The notes under the pieces were generated by a model. The model did no database searches. It saw only the letters and a list, made by a program, of their open reading frames with translations, and was not told the origin of the DNA. A stretch of 64,000 nt of DNA from Hamadaea sp013361475 (GTDB lineage: Bacteria; Actinomycetota; Actinomycetes; Mycobacteriales; Micromonosporaceae). Below, piece by piece: positions 24,444-32,509 of this stretch. Position 1 is the stretch's first letter. Each line of letters starts with the position of its first letter. Both the position numbers and the translations under genes were made by a program. The DNA lies in the NCBI RefSeq assembly GCF_040654195.1, contig NZ_JBFAHM010000023.1:15502-79501 (forward strand). Direction: 5' to 3'.

Positions 24444-25825
24444 TCAGCTTGGTCGGGCCGGGCGCCCGGCTGGTCGACGCCGCCACCGGCGACGTCCTGG
24501 CCGGCGAGGAACTGGCGGACCGGGTCGCGGCGGCGGCCGAGCAGGCGGCGACCTGGCCCGGGGTGCTGTTCGCACACTTCCCGGCCACGATCGACGCCGT
24601 CGTCGGCTACCTGGGCGCGCTCCAGGCCGGCCGGCCGATCTGTCTGCTCGACCCCGACCTGCACGCCGATCTGCGGGACCGCCTCGTGGCCCGGTTCGAG
24701 CCCGGCGCGATCACGAACGGCAAGGGCGACCTGCCGCCCGGCTACCACGCCGAGGGTGACGTCTGGCTCCGGGACGAGCCGTCGGCGGTCACCCCGCACG
24801 CCGACCTGGCGCTGCTGCTCACCACCTCCGGCTCGACCGGTGACCCCAAGCTCGTCCGGCTGACCCCGACCGCGGTGGAGTCCAACGCCCGCGCGATCGC
24901 CGCGGCGCTCGGCATCGACGGCGGCGAGGTCGCGATCACCAGCCTGCCGCTGTTCTACTCGTACGGGATGTCGGTGCTGAACTCGCACCTGATCAGCGGC
25001 GCGACGGTGGTGGTGTCACCGCGGACGTTCCTGGAACGCGAGTTCTGGAACGACGTGAACACCTATGGCGTCACCGGTCTCGCCGCCGTCCCGTACCAGT
25101 ACGAGATGCTCAAGCGGCTGCGCTTCGACCCGGCCAAGTACCCGTCGCTGCGTACGCTGACGCAGGCGGGCGGGCGGCTGAAGGCCGAGCTGATCGTCGA
25201 CTTCCACGGCCGCATGTCGGCCGTCGGCGGCCGGATGTTCGTCATGTACGGGCAGACCGAGGCCGGTCCCCGGATGACGACGCTGCCTTCGGCGTACCTG
25301 CCGGCCAAGGTCGGCTCGGTGGGCCCGGCCCTGCCCGGCACCGAAGTGCTCATCCGGACCGACGACGGAGCCGAGACCGCCGAGCCCGACGTCGAGGGCG
25401 AGGTCATCTTCCGCGGCCCCAACGTCATGATGGGGTACGCCACCACCGCCGCCGACTTCGCGGGCGGCGACGAGCTCGGCGGCCGGTTGTCGACCGAGGA
25501 CCTGGGAAAGCTCGACGCCGACGGCCATTTGTGGATCACCGGGCGGCTGAAGCGGATGGGCAAGATCTTCGGCATCCGGGTCAACCTCGACGATGTGGAG
25601 CGGCTGCTCGTCGACAGCCCGCCGGTGGCGGCCATCCCCGGCGACGACCGGCTGACGGTCTTCGTCGAGTCCGATGAGGAGCAGTGGCCGGCCAAGATCA
25701 AGGCTCGGCTCGCCGAGGCGCTGGGCATCCACTCCAGCGGCTTCGACGTGCGCAGCATCACCGCTCTGCCGCTCCTGGCCAACGGTAAGGTCGATTATCG
25801 GAAGCTGGCGGAGGAGGGCGCGTGA
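24440..25825 (+). CDS. Acyl-adenylating ligase (ANL superfamily)
   Basis: A protein of 461 residues with the AMP-binding loop TTSGSTGDPKLVRLT, the A5-type motif MYGQTEAGPRM and the hinge region STEDLGKLDADGHLWITGR. A C-terminal subdomain with the catalytic lysine region (LLANGKVDYRKL) is complete. It adenylates a carboxylic acid and most probably loads it on the ACP encoded two genes upstream. ATGA overlap with the SDR gene. The acyl substrate cannot be predicted by eye. Confidence 0.88.
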   Translation: MISLVGPGARLVDAATGDVLAGEELADRVAAAAEQAATWPGVLFAHFPATIDAVVGYLGALQAGRPICLLDPDLHADLRDRLVARFEPGAITNGKGDLPPGYHAEGDVWLRDEPSAVTPHADLALLLTTSGSTGDPKLVRLTPTAVESNARAIAAALGIDGGEVAITSLPLFYSYGMSVLNSHLISGATVVVSPRTFLEREFWNDVNTYGVTGLAAVPYQYEMLKRLRFDPAKYPSLRTLTQAGGRLKAELIVDFHGRMSAVGGRMFVMYGQTEAGPRMTTLPSAYLPAKVGSVGPALPGTEVLIRTDDGAETAEPDVEGEVIFRGPNVMMGYATTAADFAGGDELGGRLSTEDLGKLDADGHLWITGRLKRMGKIFGIRVNLDDVERLLVDSPPVAAIPGDDRLTVFVESDEEQWPAKIKARLAEALGIHSSGFDVRSITALPLLANGKVDYRKLAEEGA

Positions 25826-26874
25826 GCGAGGAAGTCTTCACGCTGAAGCAGCCGGAGAAGGACGAGCGGCTGCTGGAGCAGCTGAGCGCGCTGACCCGGC
25901 ACCACCGCGAGAACAGCCCTGAGTACGACCGGATCCTGCGGGCCAGCGGCCAGGCGCACGACTCTTACGCCAGCGTCTACGACCTGCCGTGGCTGCCGGT
26001 GCGGATGTTCAAGAACCACCACTTGAAGAGCATCCCGGAGGACCAGGTCGTCAAGGTCCTCACCTCCAGCGGCACGACCGGCGACGTGAGCCGGATCTAC
26101 CTCGACCGTGACGCCGCCGCCGCGCAGACCCGGATGCTCTCCCGGACGCTGCAGACCGTGCTCGGCCCGAAGCGGCTGCCCATGCTCATCGTCGACAGCC
26201 GCGGTGTGGTCGCCGACCGGCGCAGCTTCAGCGCCCGCGGCGCGGGCATGCTCGGCCTGATGAACTTCGGCCGCGAGCACGTGTGGGTGCTCGACGAGAA
26301 GGGCGAGCCCGACGTCGAGGTGCTCAAGCAGTTCCTCGCCAAGCACGGCGACCAGCCGTTCCTGATCTTCGGCTTCACCTTCATGGTGTGGCTCTACCTC
26401 TACGAGGCCGCCCGCGACGCCGGGCTGGACCTGTCCAACGGCATCCTGATCCACTCCGGCGGCTGGAAGAAGCTGATCGACCGGGCCGTGGACAACACGG
26501 AGTTCCGCCGCCGCCTCGCCGAGGACGTCGGCCTCACCAAGGTGCACAACTTCTACGGCATGGTCGAGCAGATCGGCACCGTCTACCTGGAGGGGCCGGA
26601 CGGCGGCGGGCTCTACTGCCCCGACTTCGCCGACGTCATCATCCGCGACCCGGAGACCTGGGAGGTCGCCCCGGTCGGCACGCCCGGCCTCATCGAGGTC
26701 ACCAGTACGCTGCCCACCTCGTATCCGGGACACGTCCTGCTGACCGAGGATCTCGGTGTGGTGCACGGCGTGGACGACGGTGCCTGGCCAGGCAAGCGGT
26801 TCAGCGTCCTGGGCCGGCTCCCTCGCGCCGAGGCACGTGGCTGCAGCGACACCTTCACTGGAGGCGACCGATGA
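25822..26874 (+). CDS. luxE: LuxE-like acyl-protein synthetase
   Basis: A protein of 350 residues of the LuxE family: LTSSGTTGDVSRIYLDRDA as the adenylate-forming loop, FGFTFMVWLYLYE, ILIHSGGWKKL, KVHNFYGMVEQIGTVY, and a C-terminal RGCSDT whose cysteine (about C341) corresponds to the acyl-accepting residue of LuxE. In bioluminescent bacteria LuxE activates fatty acid and passes it to LuxC. No luciferase genes (luxAB) are present, so the cassette has another purpose. GTG start overlapping the ligase stop. Confidence 0.9.
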   Translation: MSEEVFTLKQPEKDERLLEQLSALTRHHRENSPEYDRILRASGQAHDSYASVYDLPWLPVRMFKNHHLKSIPEDQVVKVLTSSGTTGDVSRIYLDRDAAAAQTRMLSRTLQTVLGPKRLPMLIVDSRGVVADRRSFSARGAGMLGLMNFGREHVWVLDEKGEPDVEVLKQFLAKHGDQPFLIFGFTFMVWLYLYEAARDAGLDLSNGILIHSGGWKKLIDRAVDNTEFRRRLAEDVGLTKVHNFYGMVEQIGTVYLEGPDGGGLYCPDFADVIIRDPETWEVAPVGTPGLIEVTSTLPTSYPGHVLLTEDLGVVHGVDDGAWPGKRFSVLGRLPRAEARGCSDTFTGGDR

Positions 26875-28103
26875 AGATCGAGGTACGCTTCCCGGCCGGT
26901 CCGCAGGCCGAGATCGACGACGTCATCGCGGGGGTGACCGCCGAACCCGAGGGCGGCCGGCTGGTTCCCGGCGATCCCCGGGTCGTCGACTTCCTCACCG
27001 CGCTGGCCCGGCGGCTGCTGGCTCCGTCGATCGCCCGGCGCCACCCCGAGCTCGGCTCGCTCGGCTTCTTCCTGCGCAAGACCGAGATCCGCAAGACGCT
27101 GGAGCATCTGCGTCGCGAGGGCGACGACGCGCTGGTCTTCCCGCGCGGTCTGGTCTTCCACGTCCCACCGGCCAATGTGGACACGATTTTCGTCTACTCC
27201 TGGGCGCTGTCGGCGCTCGCCGGCAACCCCAACATCATCCGGATCTCGTCGCGGGCCGCCGGTGCGGCGCTGACCATCCTGGAGACGCTGAACGAGTGCC
27301 TCGCCGAGGCGCATCCGGCGATCGGCCAGACCCAGCGCATGATCACCTACGGTCACCAGGACGAGGTCACCGCGGCGCTCAGCGCCGCCTGCGATCTGCG
27401 CGTCATCTGGGGCGGCGACCGTACCGTCCGCGACATCCGGCGGCACCCGCTCGCGCCGCACGCCCGGGACGTCACGTTCCCCGACCGTTCCTCGTACGCC
27501 GCGATCTCCCTCGCGGGCTGGCAGGCCACCGACGCCGCGGGCCGCAAGCGGGCCGCCGAGGGACTCGTCAACGACGTCTACTGGTTCGACCAGGCGGCGT
27601 GCTCCTCCCCGATGGCGATCTACCTCGTGGGCGACCCCTCGCTTGCCCCGGCGGTCAAGGCCGAGCTGCTCTCGCTCGTCGCGGCCGGCGCCCGGGCGCA
27701 GGGATTCGCCGTCGACGCCGCGATGGCGGTGGAGAAGCGCGTCTCGACGTACGGCCTCGCCGCTCTCGGCAAAGCCACCGCGTTGGACCTGGCCGACAAC
27801 ACCGTCACCGGGGTCACGCTCACCGGCCCGGACGCCGTGCCGCACGACTGGCTGGGCGCGGGCGTCTTCCCGTTCACCACGGTCGGCTCGCTCGCCGAGA
27901 TCGCGCCGCTGATCACCCGGAAGGACCAGACCTTCAGCCACTTCGGCTTCACCCGCGAAGAGCTGCTGGACTTCGCGCATCTGCTCGGCGGGCGCGGCGT
28001 GGACCGGATCGTGCCGTTCGGGCAGGCGCTGAACTTCGCCGGGGTGTGGGACGGCTATGACCTCATCCGCGAGTTCAGCCGCCTCGTCACCGTCGCCGCC
28101 TGA
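26871..28103 (+). CDS. luxC: LuxC-like acyl-protein/acyl-CoA reductase
   Basis: A protein of 410 residues of the LuxC branch of the aldehyde dehydrogenase superfamily. The catalytic cysteine is in FDQAACSSP (about C244); the N-terminal half carries GLVFHVPPANVDTIFVYSW and the C-terminus PFGQALNFAGVWDGYDLI. It reduces a thioester-bound acyl group to an aldehyde with NAD(P)H. ATGA overlap with luxE, so the two products are made together. Last gene of the cassette; a palindromic repeat follows. Confidence 0.92.
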   Translation: MKIEVRFPAGPQAEIDDVIAGVTAEPEGGRLVPGDPRVVDFLTALARRLLAPSIARRHPELGSLGFFLRKTEIRKTLEHLRREGDDALVFPRGLVFHVPPANVDTIFVYSWALSALAGNPNIIRISSRAAGAALTILETLNECLAEAHPAIGQTQRMITYGHQDEVTAALSAACDLRVIWGGDRTVRDIRRHPLAPHARDVTFPDRSSYAAISLAGWQATDAAGRKRAAEGLVNDVYWFDQAACSSPMAIYLVGDPSLAPAVKAELLSLVAAGARAQGFAVDAAMAVEKRVSTYGLAALGKATALDLADNTVTGVTLTGPDAVPHDWLGAGVFPFTTVGSLAEIAPLITRKDQTFSHFGFTREELLDFAHLLGGRGVDRIVPFGQALNFAGVWDGYDLIREFSRLVTVAA

Positions 28104-28126
28104 GCCGCGCCGTCGCCAAGATCATC

Positions 28127-28187
28127 GCGTTTTCCGGGAAATCGTCCCCATTCCGGTGACGCGAGGGGACGTTATCCCGGATAACGC
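28127..28187. repeat. Palindromic repeat family 1, copy B
   Basis: A 61-base imperfect palindrome starting GCGTTTTCCGGGAAATCG and ending GTTATCCCGGATAACGC. It has the same core and orientation as 2182-2260. It sits between the convergent luxC and SDR genes and probably ends both transcripts. Confidence 0.75.
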
Positions 28188-28212
28188 AAAAATGAGCCGC
28201 CGCCGCGCCCGT

Positions 28213-29007
28213 TCACCAGGCGGTCCAGCCGCCGTCGACCACGACGTTCGCGCCGGTCGTGTAGCTGGACCGCGGTGACGCCAGGAACAACAGCGCGGTG
28301 GCGATCTCCTCGGGCGACCCCACCCGCCCCAACGGGGAGTGCTCGCCGAGCGCTTTGAGGAATTCCGGGTCGCCCCCGCCGGGGAATGCCCCTGGCGTGA
28401 GGGCGTTGACGCGTACCCCTTGGGGGGCGAGCTCGACCGCCGCGTAGCGGGTGAGTTGCAGCAGGCCTGCCTTGACCGCGCCGTAGTAGGGCGGGTTGAC
28501 CTGCTCGGGGCTCGCGTAGAGCGAGGGGCGCGGACTGACCAGACCGTACATCGACGACACGGTGATGACCGCGGGCGACGAGTCGGCGGCCGCGCGGACC
28601 AGCAGGTCACGGGTGGCCGCGAGCAGCCGCTGGAACGCCGCGAGGGCGAGGTCGGCGGCCTGGGTGAAGTCTTCCGTGCGGGCCGTGGCGAGGGTGCCGC
28701 CGCGCCCGACGTGGGCGTTGTGCACCAGAACGTCCACACGGCCGGGGCCGACGCTCAGCGCCACCCCGAGCGCCTGCACGTCGTCCGGGTCGGTCACGTC
28801 GCAGCGGGCCGCGACCGCCGAGAGCCCGTCGGCCAGCAGCTCCTCCGTGAGGGCGTCCAGCCGGGTCTGGTCGCGGCCGACCAGCCAGACCTGCGCGCCC
28901 GCGGTGGCCAACGTCCGGGCCATGACCCGGCCGAGCCGCCCGGTCGCGCCGGTCACGACCGCGATCTTGCCGGACAGGCCGAACAGAGACTCGGGCGTCA
29001 GATTCAT
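28213..29007 (-). CDS. SDR oxidoreductase in the nonulosonate operon
   Basis: A protein of 264 residues: cofactor motif IAVVTGATGRLGRVMAR, catalytic serine in VITVSSMYGLV and YYGAVKAGLLQL (Y-x3-K), C-terminus GANVVVDGGWTAW. SDRs of this kind (PtmA type) accompany legionaminic and pseudaminic acid genes in Campylobacter. Here it overlaps the aldo/keto reductase stop as ATGA and is the last gene of the pseH-pseI operon. It probably modifies the sugar precursor or its acyl group. Confidence 0.85.
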   Translation of the reverse strand: MNLTPESLFGLSGKIAVVTGATGRLGRVMARTLATAGAQVWLVGRDQTRLDALTEELLADGLSAVAARCDVTDPDDVQALGVALSVGPGRVDVLVHNAHVGRGGTLATARTEDFTQAADLALAAFQRLLAATRDLLVRAAADSSPAVITVSSMYGLVSPRPSLYASPEQVNPPYYGAVKAGLLQLTRYAAVELAPQGVRVNALTPGAFPGGGDPEFLKALGEHSPLGRVGSPEEIATALLFLASPRSSYTTGANVVVDGGWTAW

Positions 29008-29888
29008 CGCGCGCTCCCCCACGTGCTCGGGTCAAGCAGCTGCGCGGGCAGCTCCGGCAGCCGATCCAGCAGCATCTCGCGCTCGGCCGCCGCGAGCCCC
29101 GGCCGGCTCGCGAGCCGCACGTTCTCCTCGATCTGGTCCAGCGTCTCGGCCCCGATCACGACCGAGGTCACCCACGGCAGCCCCAAGGTGTACGCGACGC
29201 AGAGGCCGGCCCGGTTGGGAAAGCGCAGGTCGGCCGCGACCTCGTCGAGGGTCGCGACCACGGCGTCCCGCTGGGTGTCCGGGACGTGCGGCCAGCGGGC
29301 GGCGGTCCCGGCGGCGAGCAGTCCTTGCAGGTAGACGCTGCGAACGGTCACGACGACGTCGCCGCTGAGCGCCTCGGCGACCTGCGGCGTGAGCCAGCGG
29401 CGGTCGAGCACGTTGCACGGCAGCTGGACGTAGCCGAGGTCGGACAGCCGGGCGACGGCGAGCAGTTCGGCCGGATTCTGCACGGAGACGCCGATCCGGT
29501 CGGCCTGCCCGGCGTCCTTCACCTTCCGCAGCCCGTCCCAGGCCTGCGGGACGTCGGCCGCCCGGTGCAGCAGGAAAGTGGCCGACTTCTCGCGCAACGC
29601 GGTCAGGCTGGCCTGAACGCCCGCCGGCACATCGGTCTCCCCCGGTGCGAGCTTGGTGATCACCTGCGGCTTGACCGACGCCGCACCGATCCGCGCTTCG
29701 CTCTCGCCGTACGCCCGCGCAGTGTCCACATGGGTCACGCCGAGGTCGGCCGCGCGGCGGAGGAGGGCGTCGACCGCAGCCTGATCGAGATCGCCGGTCG
29801 TGTTGGCGATCCCGTACGCCATCCCCAGCTGGGCCGCGCCGAGAACCAGGGCGGACTGGCGATAGCCGCCCTGGTCGCGTACGGGCAA
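29004..29888 (-). CDS. Aldo/keto reductase in the nonulosonate operon
   Basis: About 294 residues of the AKR barrel: VLGAAQLGMAYGIANTTG at the N-terminus, HVDTARAYGESEARIG with the catalytic Asp/Tyr, and the C-terminal cofactor region TSVVIGAETLDQIEENV. The lysine and histidine expected at the catalytic site appear as VITKLAPG and TFLLHRA. The start is unclear: TTG at 29888 has no ribosome binding site, and CTG at 29900 would overlap the pseI stop as CTGA, matching the overlaps of its neighbours. The substrate is unknown. Confidence 0.8.
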   Translation of the reverse strand: MPVRDQGGYRQSALVLGAAQLGMAYGIANTTGDLDQAAVDALLRRAADLGVTHVDTARAYGESEARIGAASVKPQVITKLAPGETDVPAGVQASLTALREKSATFLLHRAADVPQAWDGLRKVKDAGQADRIGVSVQNPAELLAVARLSDLGYVQLPCNVLDRRWLTPQVAEALSGDVVVTVRSVYLQGLLAAGTAARWPHVPDTQRDAVVATLDEVAADLRFPNRAGLCVAYTLGLPWVTSVVIGAETLDQIEENVRLASRPGLAAAEREMLLDRLPELPAQLLDPSTWGSAR

Positions 29889-29896
29889 CGGGGTGC

Positions 29897-30946
29897 TCAG
29901 ATGAGGTCCCAGCTCAGCGGGGTGCCCTTGGCGGCGTCGCGGGTGAAGGTGCGGCCGAGGACCTTGTCGATCTCGATCGGGGGCAGGCCGTTGGCGGGCC
30001 GGATCGAGCGGACGTTGGCCGGGGTGACCGGGTCGCCGGCCTTGACGTCCTCCACGACGTAGAGCGAGCGGCGGAAGCGCAGGCCTTCCTTCTCCGACTC
30101 GGTCGGGCCGATGTGCGTGGAACCGAGGGCGAGCCAGGCGCGCTCGGATTCGTCGACCAGGGCGCGCATCTCGGCCGGGGTCATGGAGAACGCCGAGTCG
30201 ACGCCGCCGTCCTCGCGGGCCAGGGTGATGTGCTTTTCGATCACGGTCGCGCCGAACGCCACCGACGCGATCGGTACGCCGATCCCGAGCGTGTGATCGG
30301 ACAGGCCGACCTGGACGTCGAAGGTCTCGGCCAGGATCGGGATGCGGCGCAGGTTGGAGTCCTGCGGCGGCGACGGATACGACGCGGTGCAGGCCAGCAG
30401 CACGATCTGGGTCGCGCCCGCGCCACGGGCGGTGTCCAGCGCGTGCGCGATGTCGGCCACGCTGGCCATACCGGTGGAGATGATCAACGGTTTGCCGGTC
30501 TGCGCGGCCAGCCGGATCAGCGGCAGGTCGACCAGCTCCGACGAGGCGATCTTGTACGCCGGCGCGCCCAACGATTCGAGAAGTTCGATCGCGGTCGGGT
30601 CGAACGGGGCGGAGAACACGGTCAACCCGTGCGACGCGGCCCGGTCGAAGATCGGCTTGTGCCACTCGAACGGCGTATGCGCCTTCTGGAACAGCTGGTA
30701 CAGCGACTCGCCACCCCACAGATCGTGCCCGGCCGAGATCCGGAACTCCGGGGTGTCGACGTCGATGGTGATCGTGTCCGGCGTGTATGTCTGCAGCTTC
30801 AACGCGTGCGCGCCGGACTCGGCGACCGCGTCGACGATCTGCAACGCCCGGTCCAGGGAACCGTTGTGGTTGCCCGACATCTCGGCGATGATGAACGGCC
30901 GATGCCCCGGCCCGATCAGATGGTCACCGATCTTGATCTCGGTCAC
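29897..30946 (-). CDS. pseI: Pseudaminic acid synthase (PseI)
   Basis: A protein of 349 residues. The NeuB-type barrel includes FIIAEMSGNHNGSLDRAL, KLQTYTPDTIT, YKIASSELVDLPLI and GLSDHTLGIGVPIASVAFGA with VIEKHITL, and a C-terminal SAF domain (residues about 285-345) follows. It condenses the free 6-deoxy-hexose with phosphoenolpyruvate. Sequence features favour PseI over NeuB or LegI. The GTG at 30946 overlaps the pseH stop and has a GAAGAGGAA ribosome binding site. Confidence 0.9.
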   Translation of the reverse strand: MTEIKIGDHLIGPGHRPFIIAEMSGNHNGSLDRALQIVDAVAESGAHALKLQTYTPDTITIDVDTPEFRISAGHDLWGGESLYQLFQKAHTPFEWHKPIFDRAASHGLTVFSAPFDPTAIELLESLGAPAYKIASSELVDLPLIRLAAQTGKPLIISTGMASVADIAHALDTARGAGATQIVLLACTASYPSPPQDSNLRRIPILAETFDVQVGLSDHTLGIGVPIASVAFGATVIEKHITLAREDGGVDSAFSMTPAEMRALVDESERAWLALGSTHIGPTESEKEGLRFRRSLYVVEDVKAGDPVTPANVRSIRPANGLPPIEIDKVLGRTFTRDAAKGTPLSWDLI

Positions 30947-31458
30947 TTCCTCTTCCCCTTCTTCCGGTCGGCGGCGCTCAGCTCGGTCCAGACCACTTCC
31001 TGCGGAACCCCGTCGACCTCGCGCTCGTAACGCCGGGTCTCGGTGAACCCCATCCGCTTGTGCAACTGCAACACCGGGGTGTTCCAGGCGAGCGTCTCGC
31101 CGCCGATCAGCTCGGCCTGGAGCACGTCGAAGGCGTACTCGACGGCGTCGGACTCCAGCTGCACCCAGGCGGGCAACAACTCGCCCCTGGCTTGGAGCGT
31201 CTGGTTGTCGAGGTAGAACCCCCAGACAACGCCCTCCTCTGCCGCGTTCCGGGCGTCGAAGCTGACCACCCCGGCCGGCGTACCCCGCCACTCGAAGATC
31301 AGCACCCGCCGCTGCGGATCCTGGGCGACGGCAGCCCACCACCCGGCGTGCTCCTCCGGGCGGATCTCGTGCGTCGTGAAGCTCACCTTGCGTACTTCGG
31401 GGTGATTGCGCCAGGTCAGGACGAGGTCCCGGTCGGAATCGGTCGCGTCGCGCAGCAC
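30943..31458 (-). CDS. pseH: PseH-like GNAT acetyltransferase
   Basis: A protein of 171 residues, GNAT fold. MLRDATDSDRDLVLTWRNHP and WWAAVAQDPQRRVLIFEWRG at the N-terminus and TPVLQLHKRMGFTETRRYE at the C-terminus match PseH, which N-acetylates C4 of the UDP-aminosugar. A TAGGAT box six bases upstream of the GTG (31465-31470) predicts a leaderless transcript and marks the promoter of the pseH-pseI-AKR-SDR operon. Confidence 0.83.
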   Translation of the reverse strand: MLRDATDSDRDLVLTWRNHPEVRKVSFTTHEIRPEEHAGWWAAVAQDPQRRVLIFEWRGTPAGVVSFDARNAAEEGVVWGFYLDNQTLQARGELLPAWVQLESDAVEYAFDVLQAELIGGETLAWNTPVLQLHKRMGFTETRRYEREVDGVPQEVVWTELSAADRKKGKRK

Positions 31459-31464
31459 CCGACG

Positions 31465-31470
31465 ATCCTA
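31465..31470 (-). promoter_or_regulatory. -10 box of the pseH operon (leaderless)
   Basis: TAGGAT on the minus strand, six bases before the GTG start. No good -35 hexamer is visible. Confidence 0.5.
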
Positions 31471-31565
31471 GCCCGGTGGGTTGTTCCGCCTCGTCGCCGG
31501 GCCGACGCGCACCCCTAGGGGCGGAAATCGGTAACTCGCCGGATCACAGGACTCCCAGGATGCGT

Positions 31566-31571
31566 CTAGGT
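31566..31571 (+). promoter_or_regulatory. -10 box of the ABC-2 operon (leaderless)
   Basis: TAGGTT lies eight bases before the GTG at 31580, which favours that codon over the TTG at 31571. Confidence 0.45.
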
Positions 31572-31579
31572 TGACGACC

Positions 31580-32509
31580 GTGACACTGATCGCGACCGAG
31601 TCGCTCACCAAGCGCTACGCGAACGGCGTACTGGCGCTCAGCGAATTCACGGTCCAGGTGCAGCCCGGCGTCGTCGGCCTCGTCGGGGCCAACGGGGCCG
31701 GCAAGTCGACGCTGATCAAGATCCTGCTGGGTCTGGTCGAGCCGACCGCCGGCGGCGTACGCGTGCTGGGCCTGGATCCGAAGACGCAGGCGGAGAAGAT
31801 CCGCGCCCGAGTCGGCTACATGCCGGAGCACGACACGTTGCCGCCAGACCTGGCCGCGGCCGAGTTCGTGACGCACATGGCCCGCATGAGCGGGCTGCCG
31901 AAGGTCGCCGCGCGGGAGCGGGCTTCCGAGGCGCTGCGCCACGTCGGCCTCTACGAGGAGCGGTTCCGCCAGATCGGCGGCTACTCCACCGGCATGAAGC
32001 AGCGGGTCAAGCTGGCCCAGGCGCTCGTGCACGATCCCGACTTGCTGCTCCTCGACGAGCCGACGAACGGGCTCGACCCGGCCGGGCGGGACGCCATGCT
32101 CGGCCTGATCCACCGGATCGGCAGCGAGTTCGGCATCTCCCTCGTCGTCTGCTCGCATCTGCTCGGCGAGGTCGAGCGGATCTGTGACTCGCTGGTCGCG
32201 ATCGACGGCGGCCGGTTGTTGCGTGCCGACAGCGTGGCGACCATGACGACCGTCAGCGACGTGCTGGCCGTCGAGGTCTCCGAGGGGCAGCCGGAACTCG
32301 CGGCCGCCTTGCGCGCCCAAGGGCTGCCGGTCCGCGAGGAGTCGCACCTCATTCTCGTGCCGTTGTCCGGCGACGGCACCTACGACCAGATCATCGGCGA
32401 GGTGGCCCGGCTGGATCTGCCGTTGCACCGGCTCGACCTGCGCCGCCACCGGATCGCCGAGCTGTTCGCGACGGCCTCCCCGAGTGTTCAGGAGGCCGCC
32501 GATGTCTGA
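31580..32509 (+). CDS. ABC-2 type transporter ATPase
   Basis: A protein of 309 residues: Walker A GANGAGKSTLIKIL, signature YSTGMKQRVKLAQAL, Walker B LLLLDEPTNGLDPAG and the switch region VVCSHLLGEVE. A C-terminal extension of about 80 residues follows. It pairs with the permease encoded next (8-base overlap). Such exporters move lipids, polysaccharides, antibiotics or bacteriocins. The start is GTG 31580 or TTG 31571. Neighbouring the NulO locus it could be an exporter for it, but ABC-2 proteins of this type are not typical glycan flippases. Confidence 0.9.
   Translation: MTLIATESLTKRYANGVLALSEFTVQVQPGVVGLVGANGAGKSTLIKILLGLVEPTAGGVRVLGLDPKTQAEKIRARVGYMPEHDTLPPDLAAAEFVTHMARMSGLPKVAARERASEALRHVGLYEERFRQIGGYSTGMKQRVKLAQALVHDPDLLLLDEPTNGLDPAGRDAMLGLIHRIGSEFGISLVVCSHLLGEVERICDSLVAIDGGRLLRADSVATMTTVSDVLAVEVSEGQPELAAALRAQGLPVREESHLILVPLSGDGTYDQIIGEVARLDLPLHRLDLRRHRIAELFATASPSVQEAADV

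Noticed and set aside
24440..25825. Nonribosomal peptide synthetase adenylation domain
   Set aside because: Stand-alone ANL protein without condensation or thiolation domains in the same chain; the separate ACP and LuxE suggest acyl rather than peptide chemistry.
23447..28103. Bioluminescence (lux) operon
   Set aside because: luxC and luxE homologues are present but no luxA, luxB or luxD; the cassette is embedded in sugar biosynthesis genes.
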